Translations under genes and position numbers: made by a program
Source: Devosia faecipullorum
GTDB taxonomy: Bacteria > Pseudomonadota > Alphaproteobacteria > Rhizobiales > Devosiaceae
Length of the DNA: 64,000 nt
Direction: 5' to 3'
NCBI RefSeq assembly: GCF_015158295.1
Contig: NZ_JACDXV010000006.1
Coordinates: 1 to 64,000, forward strand
Part shown: in pieces, positions 18,809 through 28,078 of the stretch
Layout of the letters: each line of letters starts with the position of its first letter
How positions within the stretch are numbered: the first letter of the stretch is position 1
The notes under the pieces: model-generated
Database searches by the model: none
Told to the model about the DNA's origin: nothing
What the model saw: only the letters and a program-made list of their open reading frames with translations

Positions 18809-19719
18809 GCCAGCGTCTCCGAATAGAACAGATTGGCCGCGCCGAGCAGGCCCGCATCAACGCTCAATTGCGCCGGGACCACCAGCGGACAGTCGATACG
18901 GCGCAGGATGATGGCGCGCACGGCCTCATCGATCCGGGCGATCAGCGGGGCGCTGTTTCCCAGCCCGCCGCCGACCGGCACGATATCGGGGCCGATGATA
19001 TTGATGGTCAGCGCCAGTGGCCGGGCCACCAGCTCGACATAAAGCGCGATGGTCTGGCTGGCCGCATCCTCTCCCAGCGTCCAGCGCTCGACGATTTCGG
19101 TGCTGGGCAGGCCCGCGCCATGCAGGTGCTGGTGCAGCTTTTCCAGCCCGCGCGCGCCGCCCACGGTGTCGAGGCAGCCGCTGAGCCCGCAGCCGCAGGG
19201 GAAAGGCGGCAATTCATAAGGGGGCATCGAGACCGAGGTGGCAACGATGGTGCCGTGGCCCCATTCGCCCGAAAGACCGCCCGCCCCGCGAAACAATTTG
19301 CCATCGGCGACGATACCGCCGCCGACGCCAGTGCCCAGAATGGCCCCGAAAACCACGCGATGCCCCTTGCCCGCGCCGGCATGGGCCTCGGCGAGGGCGA
19401 AGCAATCGGCGTCATTGGCGACGCGCACCGGCCGGCCGAGCGCCGCGCCCAGATCGGCCGCGAGATTGCGCCCGTCGATACAGGCAATATTGGCGACGGT
19501 GACGGAATCGCTTTGCGGATCGACCACTCCGGTGACGGAAATGGCGACCGGGGTGCCCGAAGGTGCGCCGCCCTTCTCGATTAGGCCGGCAATGGCGGCG
19601 GTGAAATCTTCGAAATTATCACGCGGCGTTGGCACGCGGCCCAGCGCGACGACGCTCTGCCCGTCGCTGGCCAGTCCACCCTTGATCGTGGTGCCGCCAA
19701 TATCGAAACAGGTGATCAT
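18805..19719 (-). CDS. ROK-family sugar kinase
   Basis: 304 aa. N-terminal phosphate-binding loop FDIGGTTIKGG, catalytic aspartate region VANDADCFAL, GTGVGGGI, and the zinc motif CGCGLSGCLDT (ROK consensus CxCGxxGCxE, with D for E). ATG 19719 is preferred over the in-frame TTG at 19725 because AGGG lies 7 bases before it. No N-terminal HTH, so it is an enzyme rather than a repressor. Likely glucokinase, fructokinase or N-acetylhexosamine kinase. First gene of the set with cutC and a Gfo/Idh protein. Confidence 0.88.
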   Translation of the reverse strand: MITCFDIGGTTIKGGLASDGQSVVALGRVPTPRDNFEDFTAAIAGLIEKGGAPSGTPVAISVTGVVDPQSDSVTVANIACIDGRNLAADLGAALGRPVRVANDADCFALAEAHAGAGKGHRVVFGAILGTGVGGGIVADGKLFRGAGGLSGEWGHGTIVATSVSMPPYELPPFPCGCGLSGCLDTVGGARGLEKLHQHLHGAGLPSTEIVERWTLGEDAASQTIALYVELVARPLALTINIIGPDIVPVGGGLGNSAPLIARIDEAVRAIILRRIDCPLVVPAQLSVDAGLLGAANLFYSETLA

Positions 19720-19860
19720 GCCCAAACCCTTTGCCCGGCATCTCGAATCCGCGCCAGTCTCATAGCATCCGGCTGGGGCCGTATCATCTCGATTTGTCGT
19801 GGCGCCAAACGGGAATGGCCAAGGTCGTGCCGGGTCACGTCCGGCCTGTAAATTCCCCGC

Positions 19861-20892
19861 TCAGCCGGGGAAAAGCTGCCAGCGCTTGGGGCGAAAGGCG
19901 ATGCGGCTACGCTCCCCGGCGGGATGATCGAAGGGCAGGTCGATCTCGACCCTTGCGCCCCCGCCCCCCAGTTCCAGTTCCACCCGGCGGGTGCCGCCGA
20001 CGCGGCGGCTCGAGGCGACGACGCCGGCAAGGGCCGCATCGTCCTCCACCAACTCGATATCGTGCGGGCGGAAAAACAGCCGCGCCGGACCGACGTCTTC
20101 CGCTCCCGAAATGCCGATGGCGCGGTCGCCCAGCCAGATGTCGCTTCGGTCGACATTGACCGCCAGCTCGCTGGATTCGCCAATGAAACCAAAGACAAAG
20201 GGTGAGGTAGGCGTGTCATAGACGCTGTCGGGCGTGCCCACCTGTTCGATCCGGCCCTGGCTCATGACGCAAAGCCGGTCGGCCAGTTCGAGCGCTTCTT
20301 CCTGGTCATGGGTTACAAAGACCGTGGTGTGGCCGGTGCGGTCGTGGATTTCGCGCAGCCATTTGCGCAATTCGCGCCGCACCTGAGCGTCCAGCGCCCC
20401 AAAGGGTTCGTCGAGCAGCAGCACTTTGGGCTCGATGGCAAGGGCACGGGCCAGCGCCACGCGCTGCCGCTGGCCGCCGGACAATTGGTTGGGATAGCGC
20501 TTTTCAAGGCCGGAAAGCTGCACCAGATCAAGCAATTCCAACGCCCGGCGGCGGATTTCATTGGCCGGTGGCCGGCGCGAACGCGGCCGGACCTTGAGGC
20601 CGAACGAGACGTTTTCAAGGATCGTCATATGCCGGAACAGGGCATAGTGCTGGAACACGAAACCGATATTGCGCTCCTGCACGCTCTTTTCGGAGGCATC
20701 CTCGTCGCCGAAGAAAATCCGCCCCGATGTCGGCCGTTCCAGCCCGGCAATGAGCCGCAGCAGCGTGGTCTTGCCGGAACCCGAAGGGCCCAGCAGCGCG
20801 ATCAGCTCACCCGAAATCACGTCCAGCGACACATCGTGCAGCGCTGGAAACAGGTCGAATTCCTTGCGAACGTTTTGTACCCGAACTTGCAT
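19861..20892 (-). CDS. cysA: Sulfate/thiosulfate ABC transporter ATP-binding protein CysA
   Basis: 343 aa. Walker [10 protein letters not shown], signature [15 protein letters not shown], Walker [14 protein letters not shown] and a C-terminal TOBE-like domain, all in the order of CysA. ATG 20892 is preceded by AGGGAAG; an in-frame TTG lies one codon upstream. It is the last gene of sbp-cysT-cysW-cysA and powers sulfate import for cysteine synthesis. Confidence 0.93.
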   Translation of the reverse strand: MQVRVQNVRKEFDLFPALHDVSLDVISGELIALLGPSGSGKTTLLRLIAGLERPTSGRIFFGDEDASEKSVQERNIGFVFQHYALFRHMTILENVSFGLKVRPRSRRPPANEIRRRALELLDLVQLSGLEKRYPNQLSGGQRQRVALARALAIEPKVLLLDEPFGALDAQVRRELRKWLREIHDRTGHTTVFVTHDQEEALELADRLCVMSQGRIEQVGTPDSVYDTPTSPFVFGFIGESSELAVNVDRSDIWLGDRAIGISGAEDVGPARLFFRPHDIELVEDDAALAGVVASSRRVGGTRRVELELGGGGARVEIDLPFDHPAGERSRIAFRPKRWQLFPG

Positions 20893-20904
20893 CAATCTTC
20901 CCTG

Positions 20905-21780
20905 TCAGTGCCCCCGGCCGATGGCGGCGAGCTCATCGCCATAGCGCCATTCCAGGGCCGACTTGAGCACAAGCGTCACCAGCGCCAGCAAGGCCAGCAG
21001 CGAGGCCAATGCGAAGGCCGCATTGCCCTGATATTCATTGTAGAACATTTCCACCTGCAAGGGCATGGTGGTGGTCTGGCCGCGGATCTTGCCCGAAACC
21101 ACGGCCACGGCACCGAATTCGCCCATGGCGCGGGCATTGCAGAGCAGCACGCCATAGAGCAGGCCCCATTTGATATTGGGCAGGGTAACGCGCCAAAACG
21201 TCTGCCAGCCCGAAGCCCCCAGCGAGAGCGCCGCCTCCTCGTCGCCGTTGCCCTGGTCCTGCATCAAGGGGATCAATTCACGGGCAACGAAAGGGAAGGT
21301 GACGAAAATTGTCGCCAGCACGATTCCGGGCACGGCAAAGAGGATTTCGATATTATTGGCGCGGAGCCAGGGGCCAAGCAGGCTGCCACTGCCGAACAGC
21401 AGCACATAGACCAGGCCCGAAATTACCGGGGAGACCGAAAAAGGCAGGTCGATCAGGGTGGTGAGGAAAGCCTTGCCCCTGAACTCGAACTTGGCGACGG
21501 CCCAGGCGGCGCAAATGCCGAAGACGACATTGAGCGGAACGGCGATGGCAGCGACGATCATAGTCAACCTGATAGCCGAAAGCGCATCGGGGCTTTGCAG
21601 CGCCGCGGCATAGGTGCCGACGCCATTCCTGAGCGCCTCGGCAAAAACCGCAACCAGCGGCAGGCCGAGAAAAAGCACCATGAAGACGAGACCGACAAGG
21701 ATCAATACCCGGCGCAGCCAGACGGGCTCGTCGGTGGGCGAGACGCGGCGGCGCGCCAAGGTTTCAATTGCCATGGCCAT
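20905..21780 (-). CDS. cysW: Sulfate ABC transporter permease CysW
   Basis: 291 aa, six membrane segments, with the conserved [20 protein letters not shown] docking region typical of CysW. Its start overlaps the end of cysT by 17 bases (ATG 21780; a second ATG at 21774 would reduce the overlap to 11). It forms the transmembrane heterodimer with CysT. Confidence 0.93.
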   Translation of the reverse strand: MAMAIETLARRRVSPTDEPVWLRRVLILVGLVFMVLFLGLPLVAVFAEALRNGVGTYAAALQSPDALSAIRLTMIVAAIAVPLNVVFGICAAWAVAKFEFRGKAFLTTLIDLPFSVSPVISGLVYVLLFGSGSLLGPWLRANNIEILFAVPGIVLATIFVTFPFVARELIPLMQDQGNGDEEAALSLGASGWQTFWRVTLPNIKWGLLYGVLLCNARAMGEFGAVAVVSGKIRGQTTTMPLQVEMFYNEYQGNAAFALASLLALLALVTLVLKSALEWRYGDELAAIGRGH

Positions 21781-22609
21781 ATCTCCTGCGGCTCCAGGCC
21801 TGAATGAGATTGATGACGAAAAGCATGATGAAGGAAATGGCGAGCATGACCGTGGCGATGACGGCAGCGCCGGAATAGTTGAACTCCTCGAGCCGGATCA
21901 CGATCAGCAGCGGCGCGATTTCGGAGACGAAGGGAATATTGCCGGCAATGAAGATGACCGAGCCATATTCACCGGCGGCCCGGGCGAAGGCGAGGGCGAA
22001 GCCGGTGAGAATGGCGGGGGCCAGGCCGGGCAGGATGACGCGTGAAATGGTCTGCACCCGGCTGGCGCCAAGCGTGGCGGAGGCTTCTTCGACATCCTTG
22101 CCGGCCTCTTCGAGAATGGGCTGGATAGTGCGCACCACGAAGGGAAGGCCGATAAAGATCATGGCGACGGTGATGCCGATGGGCGTATAGGCAATGCGAA
22201 TGCCCCAAGGCGCGAAGAGCTGGCCGATCAGGCCATTGGGTGCGTAGATGGCGGTCAGCGCAATACCGGCGACCGCCGTGGGCAGGGCAAAGGGCAGATC
22301 GACCATGGCGTCGAAAATCCGCCGGCCGACGAAGCGGTAGCGCACCAGAAGCCAGGCGATCAGCGTACCGAAAACCACATTGATGCCGGCGGCGATGAGA
22401 GCGGTGAGAAAACTGGTACGCAGCGCCGCAAGGACGCGCGGATCGAGCGCGGTGGACCAGAAGCCGTTCCAGCCCAGCCCCGCCGAGCGCAGCACCAGCG
22501 CCAGCAGCGGAATGAGGACAATGAGGGAGAAATAGGCGATGGTGAAACCCAGCGTCAGCCCGAAGCCGGGCAGGACGCTGGGCTGGCGAAAGCGCGGGCG
22601 GAGGCTCAT
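21764..22609 (-). CDS. cysT: Sulfate ABC transporter permease CysT (CysU)
   Basis: 281 aa, six membrane segments, docking loop with [20 protein letters not shown] 22609 is chosen because [22 protein letters not shown] starts in the CysT manner; the longer frame reads through the 231-base gap after sbp, in which I see no gene and only a weak GCGGG/CCCGC hairpin at 22696-22708. Confidence 0.92.
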   Translation of the reverse strand: MSLRPRFRQPSVLPGFGLTLGFTIAYFSLIVLIPLLALVLRSAGLGWNGFWSTALDPRVLAALRTSFLTALIAAGINVVFGTLIAWLLVRYRFVGRRIFDAMVDLPFALPTAVAGIALTAIYAPNGLIGQLFAPWGIRIAYTPIGITVAMIFIGLPFVVRTIQPILEEAGKDVEEASATLGASRVQTISRVILPGLAPAILTGFALAFARAAGEYGSVIFIAGNIPFVSEIAPLLIVIRLEEFNYSGAAVIATVMLAISFIMLFVINLIQAWSRRRYGHGN

Positions 22610-22840
22610 GAAGGCCGCCCCGCCGCATGCGGATCGTGTTCTCGGCGCAAGGGACGGATCATGGATCGCGGCCTTTCTCAACTGGCGCAACACTAGCGGG
22701 CCACCCGCGTTTCTCAAGCCGCCGAACAGGCAAGTTTTGGCGCATTTCTAGAAAATCGTTGCGCCTGAAAAGGCAATATGCGCGATCATTTGCGCCATGC
22801 ATGTGAAATGACCTTGCGGACAGAATATGTTGCGTCCGAT

Positions 22841-23869
22841 CTATGGCGTGACGCTGGCATAAATCTGATCGAAAATGCCGCCATCGCCGAAGAAATAGGG
22901 CTGAGCCTGGCGCCAACCACCAAAGTCATCGATGCTGACGAGGTTGACCGCGCCAAAACGGGCAATGTCCTGGGGAGAAGCGGCGGCGGGGTTTGACGGG
23001 CGGTAATAATGCTTGGCCGCCAATGCCTGACCTTCATCGGAATAAAGATAGTCGAGATAGGCCTGGGCGACTTCGAGATTGCCCTTGCGCTCGGCATTGC
23101 CGCGCACCAGGGCGACGGGAGGCTCGGCTAGGATCGAGATCGAGGGGGTCACGATGTCGAAGGCGTCGGGACCCAGTTCCTCGAGCGCCAGATAGGCTTC
23201 GTTCTCCCAAGCCAGCAACACGTCGCCGATGCCGCGCTGCACGAAAGTGGTGGTGGAGCCGCGCGCGCCAGTATCGAGCACCGGGACGTGCTTATAGAGT
23301 TCGGTGACGAAATCCCTGGCCGTCTCGTCATCGCCGCCCTGCTGGGCACGGGCCCAGCCCCATGCCGCCAGCAGGTTCCAGCGGGCGCCGCCCGACGTCT
23401 TGGGGTTGGGGGTGATGACCTCGACGCCATCGGCGATCAGGTCGCCCCAATCGGCGATTTGCCTGGGATTGCCCTTGCGAACGAGGAAGACGATGGTCGA
23501 GGTATAGGGCGCGCTGTTATTAGGCAGCAGGCTGCGCCAGTTTTCCGGGATCAGGTCGGGATTGGCGTCGGCAATGGCGTTGATGTCGCTTTCGAGCGCC
23601 AGCGTCACCACATCGGCTTCCAGACCATCGATGACGGTGCGGGCCTGCGAGCCGGAACCGCCATGGGTAACCTGAACGGCGACGCTTTCACCCCTGGTTT
23701 GCTGCCAATAACTGGCGAAGGCATCGTTGAACTCGCGGTAGAGCTCGCGCGTCGGATCATAGGAGACGTTGATCAACGTCTTGTCCTGCGCATGGGCGGT
23801 GACGGAGAAACCCAGCGCCAATGACGCGACGAGGGCGGTATAGGCGAAAAGCTTGGCTGTCCGGTGCAT
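22841..23869 (-). CDS. sbp: Sulfate-binding protein (Sbp/CysP)
   Basis: 342 aa. Signal peptide of about 27 residues ending AHAQ, then the family opening [13 protein letters not shown] and the [16 protein letters not shown] and [13 protein letters not shown] segments that surround the bound sulfate in Sbp. ATG 23869 has GGGAGGTTCC before it. Periplasmic; the first gene of the sulfate operon. The 250-base region before it, shared with a rightward SDR, carries a 19-bp palindrome at 24006-24024. Confidence 0.93.
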   Translation of the reverse strand: MHRTAKLFAYTALVASLALGFSVTAHAQDKTLINVSYDPTRELYREFNDAFASYWQQTRGESVAVQVTHGGSGSQARTVIDGLEADVVTLALESDINAIADANPDLIPENWRSLLPNNSAPYTSTIVFLVRKGNPRQIADWGDLIADGVEVITPNPKTSGGARWNLLAAWGWARAQQGGDDETARDFVTELYKHVPVLDTGARGSTTTFVQRGIGDVLLAWENEAYLALEELGPDAFDIVTPSISILAEPPVALVRGNAERKGNLEVAQAYLDYLYSDEGQALAAKHYYRPSNPAAASPQDIARFGAVNLVSIDDFGGWRQAQPYFFGDGGIFDQIYASVTP

Positions 23870-24005
23870 CGGAACCTCCCGAATGACGATGCACAAACCC
23901 TATCAATTCAGTCGTCATTGAAAAGGCGCACCGTTGCGTATCGCGGAGGTCATGAAGAAAATTTTGTCATACTCGGACGAAAATCCATGATCTAGCGCAA
24001 GGCAA

Positions 24006-24024
24006 TTCTGGAATTATTCCAGAA
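24006..24024. promoter_or_regulatory. Perfect 19-bp palindrome in the sbp-SDR intergenic region
   Basis: TTCTGGAAT and ATTCCAGAA flank a single central T. The size and symmetry fit a dimeric repressor or activator site. It is 137 bases upstream of sbp and about 60 bases upstream of the predicted ECF promoter of the SDR gene, so it could serve either. Confidence 0.5.
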
Positions 24025-24066
24025 ACAGCTTTCCGCTTGCGCGCAAACAACCGACCGTCGCAGCGG

Positions 24067-24092
24067 ACATCCAAATCCCGATATGGAACGTA
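24067..24092 (+). promoter_or_regulatory. Candidate ECF-sigma promoter of the SDR gene
   Basis: ACATCC (24067-24072), 16 bases, CGTA (24089-24092). It matches the TGATCC-N16-CGTA arrangement of the two promoters near 26.6-26.7 kb at four of six -35 positions and all -10 positions, with the same spacing. Predicted transcription would start about 20 bases before the SDR ATG. Confidence 0.45.
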
Positions 24093-24119
24093 TCCCTCGT
24101 GCATAGAGGAGATTGTTTC

Positions 24120-24848
24120 ATGACCGGCACCGAGAAAATCTGGATCATTGGCGGAAGCAGCGGCATCGGCGCGGCCTTGGCGAAGGCCTTTGCGGAAGAG
24201 GGCGCCATTGTCGTGATCTCGGGCCGCAATCAGGCGTCGCTGCAACAGGTCGTCGCCCCACTGGGCCCGGCCCATGGCGCCATCGCCGCCGATGTCACCG
24301 ATATCGAGAGCCTCGAAAGCGCGGCCCGGGTGCATGGCCCTTTCGACCGCATCATCATCAGCGCTGCCACCTATGATCCCGGCGCGGTGATCGCTGCCGA
24401 TCAGGACAAGGCCGAGGCGATCATCCGGACCAATCTCATCGGCTCTTTCAATGTGGCGCGGGTGGGAACAGGTCATTTACGCAAGGGCGGACAATTGGTG
24501 CTGTTCGGCTCGGCTGCGGCGATTTTCGGCCTGCCGCAGGGGCAGGTCTATTCGGCGACCAAGGCGGGCATCGTCAATCTGGCCGAGAGCCTGCGCGTCG
24601 AACTCTGGCCGCAGGTGGATGTGAGGCTGGTGACACCGGGCTTCGTGCGTACGCCGCTCACCGACCGGAACAGTTTCGACATGCCCGCGATATTGGAACC
24701 CGAAGATGCGGCGAAACGCATCCTGCGGGGCTTGAACGGCAAAGGCTTCGAGATCGCCTTTCCGCGCCGGTTGATCTGGCCGCTCCGGCTTTTGGCCGTG
24801 CTGCCCAAGCCGCTTGCCTTTTCCCTGACCACCCGGCTCAGACAGTGA
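24120..24848 (+). CDS. SDR-family oxidoreductase in the ECF/ChrR cluster
   Basis: 242 aa short-chain dehydrogenase: IGGSSGIGAAL cofactor motif near residues 11-21, and YSATKAG catalytic motif near 143. AGGAG lies 7 bases before ATG 24120, which rules out the upstream in-frame ATG. The 3' end overlaps that of the convergent DUF2177 gene by 11 bases. Genes for SDR proteins of this kind accompany rpoE-chrR in Rhodobacter-type singlet-oxygen clusters; the substrate is unknown. Confidence 0.88.
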   Translation: MTGTEKIWIIGGSSGIGAALAKAFAEEGAIVVISGRNQASLQQVVAPLGPAHGAIAADVTDIESLESAARVHGPFDRIIISAATYDPGAVIAADQDKAEAIIRTNLIGSFNVARVGTGHLRKGGQLVLFGSAAAIFGLPQGQVYSATKAGIVNLAESLRVELWPQVDVRLVTPGFVRTPLTDRNSFDMPAILEPEDAAKRILRGLNGKGFEIAFPRRLIWPLRLLAVLPKPLAFSLTTRLRQ

Positions 24849-25254
24849 GCCGGGCCGCCCAGTAACCGCCCAGCGCCGCCGCGCCGGTGACGCCGCCGCC
24901 CCAGACCAGATCGAGAGCGCTGACCTTCCAGGACCAATCCTTGAGTGTTGCCAGGTTGGTCATGTCATAGGTGCCATAGGCGAGCAGGCCCAGCGCCAAT
25001 CCGGCCAGCAGCGCCCAGAGCCAGGACTGGGCATTGAACGCCGGAACCACGGCAAAGCCGACAATACCAACCACGTAAAAGAGATAGAACGCGCCCGCCG
25101 CCAGCACATTGGGGCGTTCGAGCAGCAATTGGCCGATTTCGGCGCGATAAAAGCCAATGGCCAGAAAGCCCAGCCAGACAAAGTCCAGCGCGAAAAACAC
25201 CAATGCCGCACCGGCATAGGCCGCGAACACAGTACCAAGCGACAATGTGGCCAT
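24838..25254 (-). CDS. DUF2177 family membrane protein
   Basis: 138 aa, four hydrophobic segments (about residues 8-30, 48-70, 78-98, 112-135). LDFVWLGFLAIGFYRAEIG and MTNLATLKDWSW are family hallmarks of DUF2177. It follows chrR by 10 bases on the same strand, so it is co-transcribed with the sigma/anti-sigma pair. Function unknown; the neighbourhood suggests membrane or lipid protection under oxidative stress. Confidence 0.88.
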   Translation of the reverse strand: MATLSLGTVFAAYAGAALVFFALDFVWLGFLAIGFYRAEIGQLLLERPNVLAAGAFYLFYVVGIVGFAVVPAFNAQSWLWALLAGLALGLLAYGTYDMTNLATLKDWSWKVSALDLVWGGGVTGAAALGGYWAARLTV

Positions 25255-25264
25255 TGGGTTCTCC

Positions 25265-25912
25265 TCAAATTCCCAGCATGGGCTGCACCAGCCGCAACAG
25301 GCGGGAGCTGAATTTCAGCGGCGCGTCGGTAACGGCAAGGCAGATGCAGTCTTCTTCGGTGCCGGCAATAGGCTGATGGGTCAGATCGCCATCGGCGTCT
25401 TCCAGATCGCCGGGCCCGAAATGATCGACCTCGTCGTGAAAGCTGCCCCGGAGCACCAGAGTCAGTTCGCGACCCCCATGGCTATGCTCGGGCACCGGCT
25501 TGCCGGCGGCGATCCGCAACAGGCGGGCCTGTGTCTGGCCATCACCGGTCCGGATCAGGACCTGCTTGGCATTACCCATATTGCGCCACTTAATATCGGC
25601 GAGATTGCCCACATAGGATCGCAAGGGCTCAGGCAGTTCGCCGGGTGAAATAGCGGGTTTGGGCACCGGCGGCACCGGCGTATCCGGCATTTCCAGCCGC
25701 GCCAGCAGGCGTTCCCAGGAATCGGCGGGACCGTCGGCGGGAGCCAGATTGTCGATCATGATGCCGGCAGCGGCCTCGATGAGGCTCAACCGCTCGCGGC
25801 AATCGGGGCACATGGCCAGATGCGTCGCCACTGCCAGCGACCAGCCCTCGGCCAGGTGGCCGGCGGCATAATCGAGCAGCAATTCGTCGTTGATGTGATG
25901 CTTGATGCTCAT
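25265..25912 (-). CDS. chrR: ChrR-family zinc anti-sigma factor with C-terminal cupin
   Basis: 215 aa. The N-terminal zinc anti-sigma domain has all four ligands at the positions known for Rhodobacter ChrR: H6, H31, C35, C38 (HLAMCPDC). The C-terminal cupin has H143, H145, E149 and H179, the expected HxH-E-H metal set. It should bind and hold the ECF sigma factor until singlet oxygen or organic peroxide releases it. ATGA overlap with the sigma gene (25909-25912) fixes the start and indicates coupled synthesis. Confidence 0.94.
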   Translation of the reverse strand: MSIKHHINDELLLDYAAGHLAEGWSLAVATHLAMCPDCRERLSLIEAAAGIMIDNLAPADGPADSWERLLARLEMPDTPVPPVPKPAISPGELPEPLRSYVGNLADIKWRNMGNAKQVLIRTGDGQTQARLLRIAAGKPVPEHSHGGRELTLVLRGSFHDEVDHFGPGDLEDADGDLTHQPIAGTEEDCICLAVTDAPLKFSSRLLRLVQPMLGI

Positions 25913-26487
25913 TTAACCGCCTCCAGTGCCGTACGCAGCCGCCCGAAGGCGAGCCGGATGCGCGACTTGACGGTGCCGATGGGCAGTCCAAGCTGCTTGG
26001 CGATGACGCTGTGGGAGGCTTCCTCGAAAAAGGAGAGCCGGATCAGTTCGATCTGTTCCTTGGGCAAAGTTTGCATGGCTTTGTGAAGGGCATCGTGGCT
26101 TTGACGCATTTCCATCTGGTTGGCGGCGTCGGGTTCGGGGGCGGCGGCAAGGGCCGGATCGTTGGGGTCGATTTCGGGGCGGCGCTGCTTGCGCCAGGCA
26201 TCGATCCAGATATTGCGCGCGATGGTGAAGATCCACGCCGAGGCAGTGCCGCGAGCGGGGTCGTATTGTCCCGCCTTGCGCCAGATCGCCAGCATGGTTT
26301 CCTGCATCAGATCCTCTGCGGCCTGAGCGTTGCGCGTCAGCTTCAGCAGGTAGGCGCGGATCCGCGGCGCATAGGATTGGAACAGAGATTGGAACGCATC
26401 CATATCCGCATGATCGGCAATAGCGAGGATTTTCGCACTAAGATCCTCAGCCGGGTCAGGAGCGGCAAGGCTCTGTTCTTTGTTCAC
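25909..26487 (-). CDS. rpoE: ECF-family RNA polymerase sigma factor (RpoE/ECF11 type)
   Basis: 192 aa when started at GTG 26487, which has GGATA 7 bases upstream; the open frame continues further but the predicted promoter at 26596-26621 lies inside that extension. Region 2 (EDLMQETMLAIWRK, TASAWIFTIARNIWID) and region 4 (SHSVIAKQLGLPIGTVKSRIRLAFGRLR) are intact. With the adjacent ChrR it forms a singlet-oxygen-type sigma/anti-sigma pair. It probably drives its own promoter, the divergent flavoprotein promoter and that of the SDR at 24.1 kb. Confidence 0.93.
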   Translation of the reverse strand: MNKEQSLAAPDPAEDLSAKILAIADHADMDAFQSLFQSYAPRIRAYLLKLTRNAQAAEDLMQETMLAIWRKAGQYDPARGTASAWIFTIARNIWIDAWRKQRRPEIDPNDPALAAAPEPDAANQMEMRQSHDALHKAMQTLPKEQIELIRLSFFEEASHSVIAKQLGLPIGTVKSRIRLAFGRLRTALEAVK

Positions 26488-26595
26488 CAACGGATATCCA
26501 TTCTTGACGCGCGCAACAAAGCGGCGGCGCAGAGGTCGCTCCCTATCTTCGCATGGCCCGGCAAGTGGGTAAATCGCAAGTGTCATGCCTGCTGC

Positions 26596-26621
26596 TACGG
26601 CAGCGCCGAAACGGCAGATCA
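26596..26621 (-). promoter_or_regulatory. Candidate ECF-sigma promoter of rpoE-chrR
   Basis: On the minus strand TGATCT (26621-26616), 16 bases, CGTA (26599-26596). It has the same layout as the divergent promoter at 26680-26705. Predicted leader to the GTG start at 26487 is about 100 bases. This implies autoregulation by the sigma factor. Confidence 0.6.
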
Positions 26622-26679
26622 CCGCGCGCGGCAAATTTCCTGTGTCGTCGAAAGACCGGCGATATTTTCGCCATAGCCA

Positions 26680-26705
26680 TGATCCGGCAGCGGGCCCGAA
26701 CCGTA
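26680..26705 (+). promoter_or_regulatory. Candidate ECF-sigma promoter of the flavoprotein-DUF1365 operon
   Basis: TGATCC (26680-26685), 16 bases, CGTA (26702-26705). TGATCC is the -35 element reported for Rhodobacter RpoE targets. The predicted start is about 23 bases before ATG 26735. Confidence 0.65.
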
Positions 26706-26734
26706 GCGCTTTCATATCGTTCGGGACCAATGAC

Positions 26735-28078
26735 ATGTATCACGACCTCGCCGCCTTTTCCGGTTCGCGTCCCATGCGCCAGCGTATTGCCGTCATCGGC
26801 AGCGGCATTTCCGGGCTTTCGGCGGCCTGGCTGCTGTCAAAACGTCATGAGGTGGTGCTCTATGAGGCCGAAGCGCGGATCGGCGGCCATTCCAACACCA
26901 TAGACGTGCCGGGCACCGGGCCGGTCGATACCGGTTTCATCGTCTATAACAACCGCAATTATCCAAATCTCGAAGCCATGTTCGCCCATCTGGGCGTTGA
27001 GAGCATCGCCACCGAAATGTCCTTCGCCGCCTCGCTGGACAATGGCGATTTCGAATATTGCGGGGAAGGTATTCTGGGCATGCTGGGGCAGCGCCGCAAT
27101 GCGTTCCGCCCCCGGTTCTGGAGCCTGTTTCGCGATTTGCTGCGCTTCTACAAGGAAGCTCCCGAAGTCCTCGACCGGCCCGACATGCGCGGGCTGACAT
27201 TGGACGAATATCTGCGCAGCAACAATTATTCGCAGAGTTTCGTTGAAGGCCATCTGCTGCCCATGGCGGCGGCGATCTGGTCGTCCAAGGCCGAAGACAT
27301 CCGCGCCTATCCGCTTCTTGCCTTCGTGCGCTTCTTCGAAAGCCATGGCCTGCTGCAATTGCGCGAACGGCCCAATTGGCGCACGGTCAAGGGCGGCAGC
27401 CGCTCCTATGTCGAGGCCCTGCTCGGCCAGTTTACCGGCGAGGTGCGGCTGGCCAGTCCGGTCGCCAGGGTGCAGCGCGACAAGGCGGGCGTGACCATTA
27501 TCGATCACAAGGGCAATCCGGATCGTTTCGACAAGGTGCTGATCGCCAGCCATGCCGACCAGGCGCTGGCCATGCTCGACCAGCCGGAGACGCAGGAACG
27601 GGCGCTGCTCGGCGCGTTCCAATATACGCGCAACCTTGCCGTGGTGCACAAGGATGCGAGCCTCATGCCGCGCCGCCGGCGCGTCTGGTGCTGCTGGAAT
27701 TATATGTCCAACGGCCGGGAGGCGGAGCAAATGCTTTGCGTCACCTATTGGATGAATGCGCTGCAAAATTTCAATGGACAGGACATTTTCGTCACCCTCA
27801 ACCCGGACCGCAACCCCGAAGACGAGATCGCGCGCTTCGATTATACCCATCCCCTGTTCAACGGCGCCGCCATCCATGCGCAGGAAAATCTCTGGCGCAT
27901 CCAGGGCCACAACAATACGTTCTATGCTGGCGCCTATTTCGGACGCGGCTTCCATGAGGATGGGCTGCAATCTGGCCTTGCCGCCGCCGAGGCCATGGGA
28001 GCGATCCCGCGCCCATGGATGCTGCCAAATCCTTCGAGCCGCATCACCCTGCCGCCACTGGATGAGTTGGTGGCATGA
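26735..28078 (+). CDS. FAD-dependent oxidoreductase (amine-oxidase/desaturase-like flavoprotein)
   Basis: 447 aa from ATG 26735, or 434 from ATG 26774. An N-terminal FAD-binding motif (IAVIGSGISGLSAAWLL) and GGHSNTIDV, typical of NAD(P)/FAD amine-oxidase-like proteins related to carotenoid and fatty-acid desaturases, are followed by the C-terminal FYAGAYFGRGFHEDGLQSG FAD site. It is coupled to the DUF1365 gene (ATGA at 28075) and preceded by an ECF promoter. Homologues in RpoE/ChrR regulons modify membrane lipids. The start is uncertain because neither ATG has a strong ribosome-binding site. Confidence 0.88.
   Translation: MYHDLAAFSGSRPMRQRIAVIGSGISGLSAAWLLSKRHEVVLYEAEARIGGHSNTIDVPGTGPVDTGFIVYNNRNYPNLEAMFAHLGVESIATEMSFAASLDNGDFEYCGEGILGMLGQRRNAFRPRFWSLFRDLLRFYKEAPEVLDRPDMRGLTLDEYLRSNNYSQSFVEGHLLPMAAAIWSSKAEDIRAYPLLAFVRFFESHGLLQLRERPNWRTVKGGSRSYVEALLGQFTGEVRLASPVARVQRDKAGVTIIDHKGNPDRFDKVLIASHADQALAMLDQPETQERALLGAFQYTRNLAVVHKDASLMPRRRRVWCCWNYMSNGREAEQMLCVTYWMNALQNFNGQDIFVTLNPDRNPEDEIARFDYTHPLFNGAAIHAQENLWRIQGHNNTFYAGAYFGRGFHEDGLQSGLAAAEAMGAIPRPWMLPNPSSRITLPPLDELVA

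Noticed and set aside
23988-24013. TGATCT on the plus strand upstream of the SDR as an ECF -35
   Set aside because: Sixteen bases later the sequence is GGAA, not CGTA; the site at 24067-24092 fits better.
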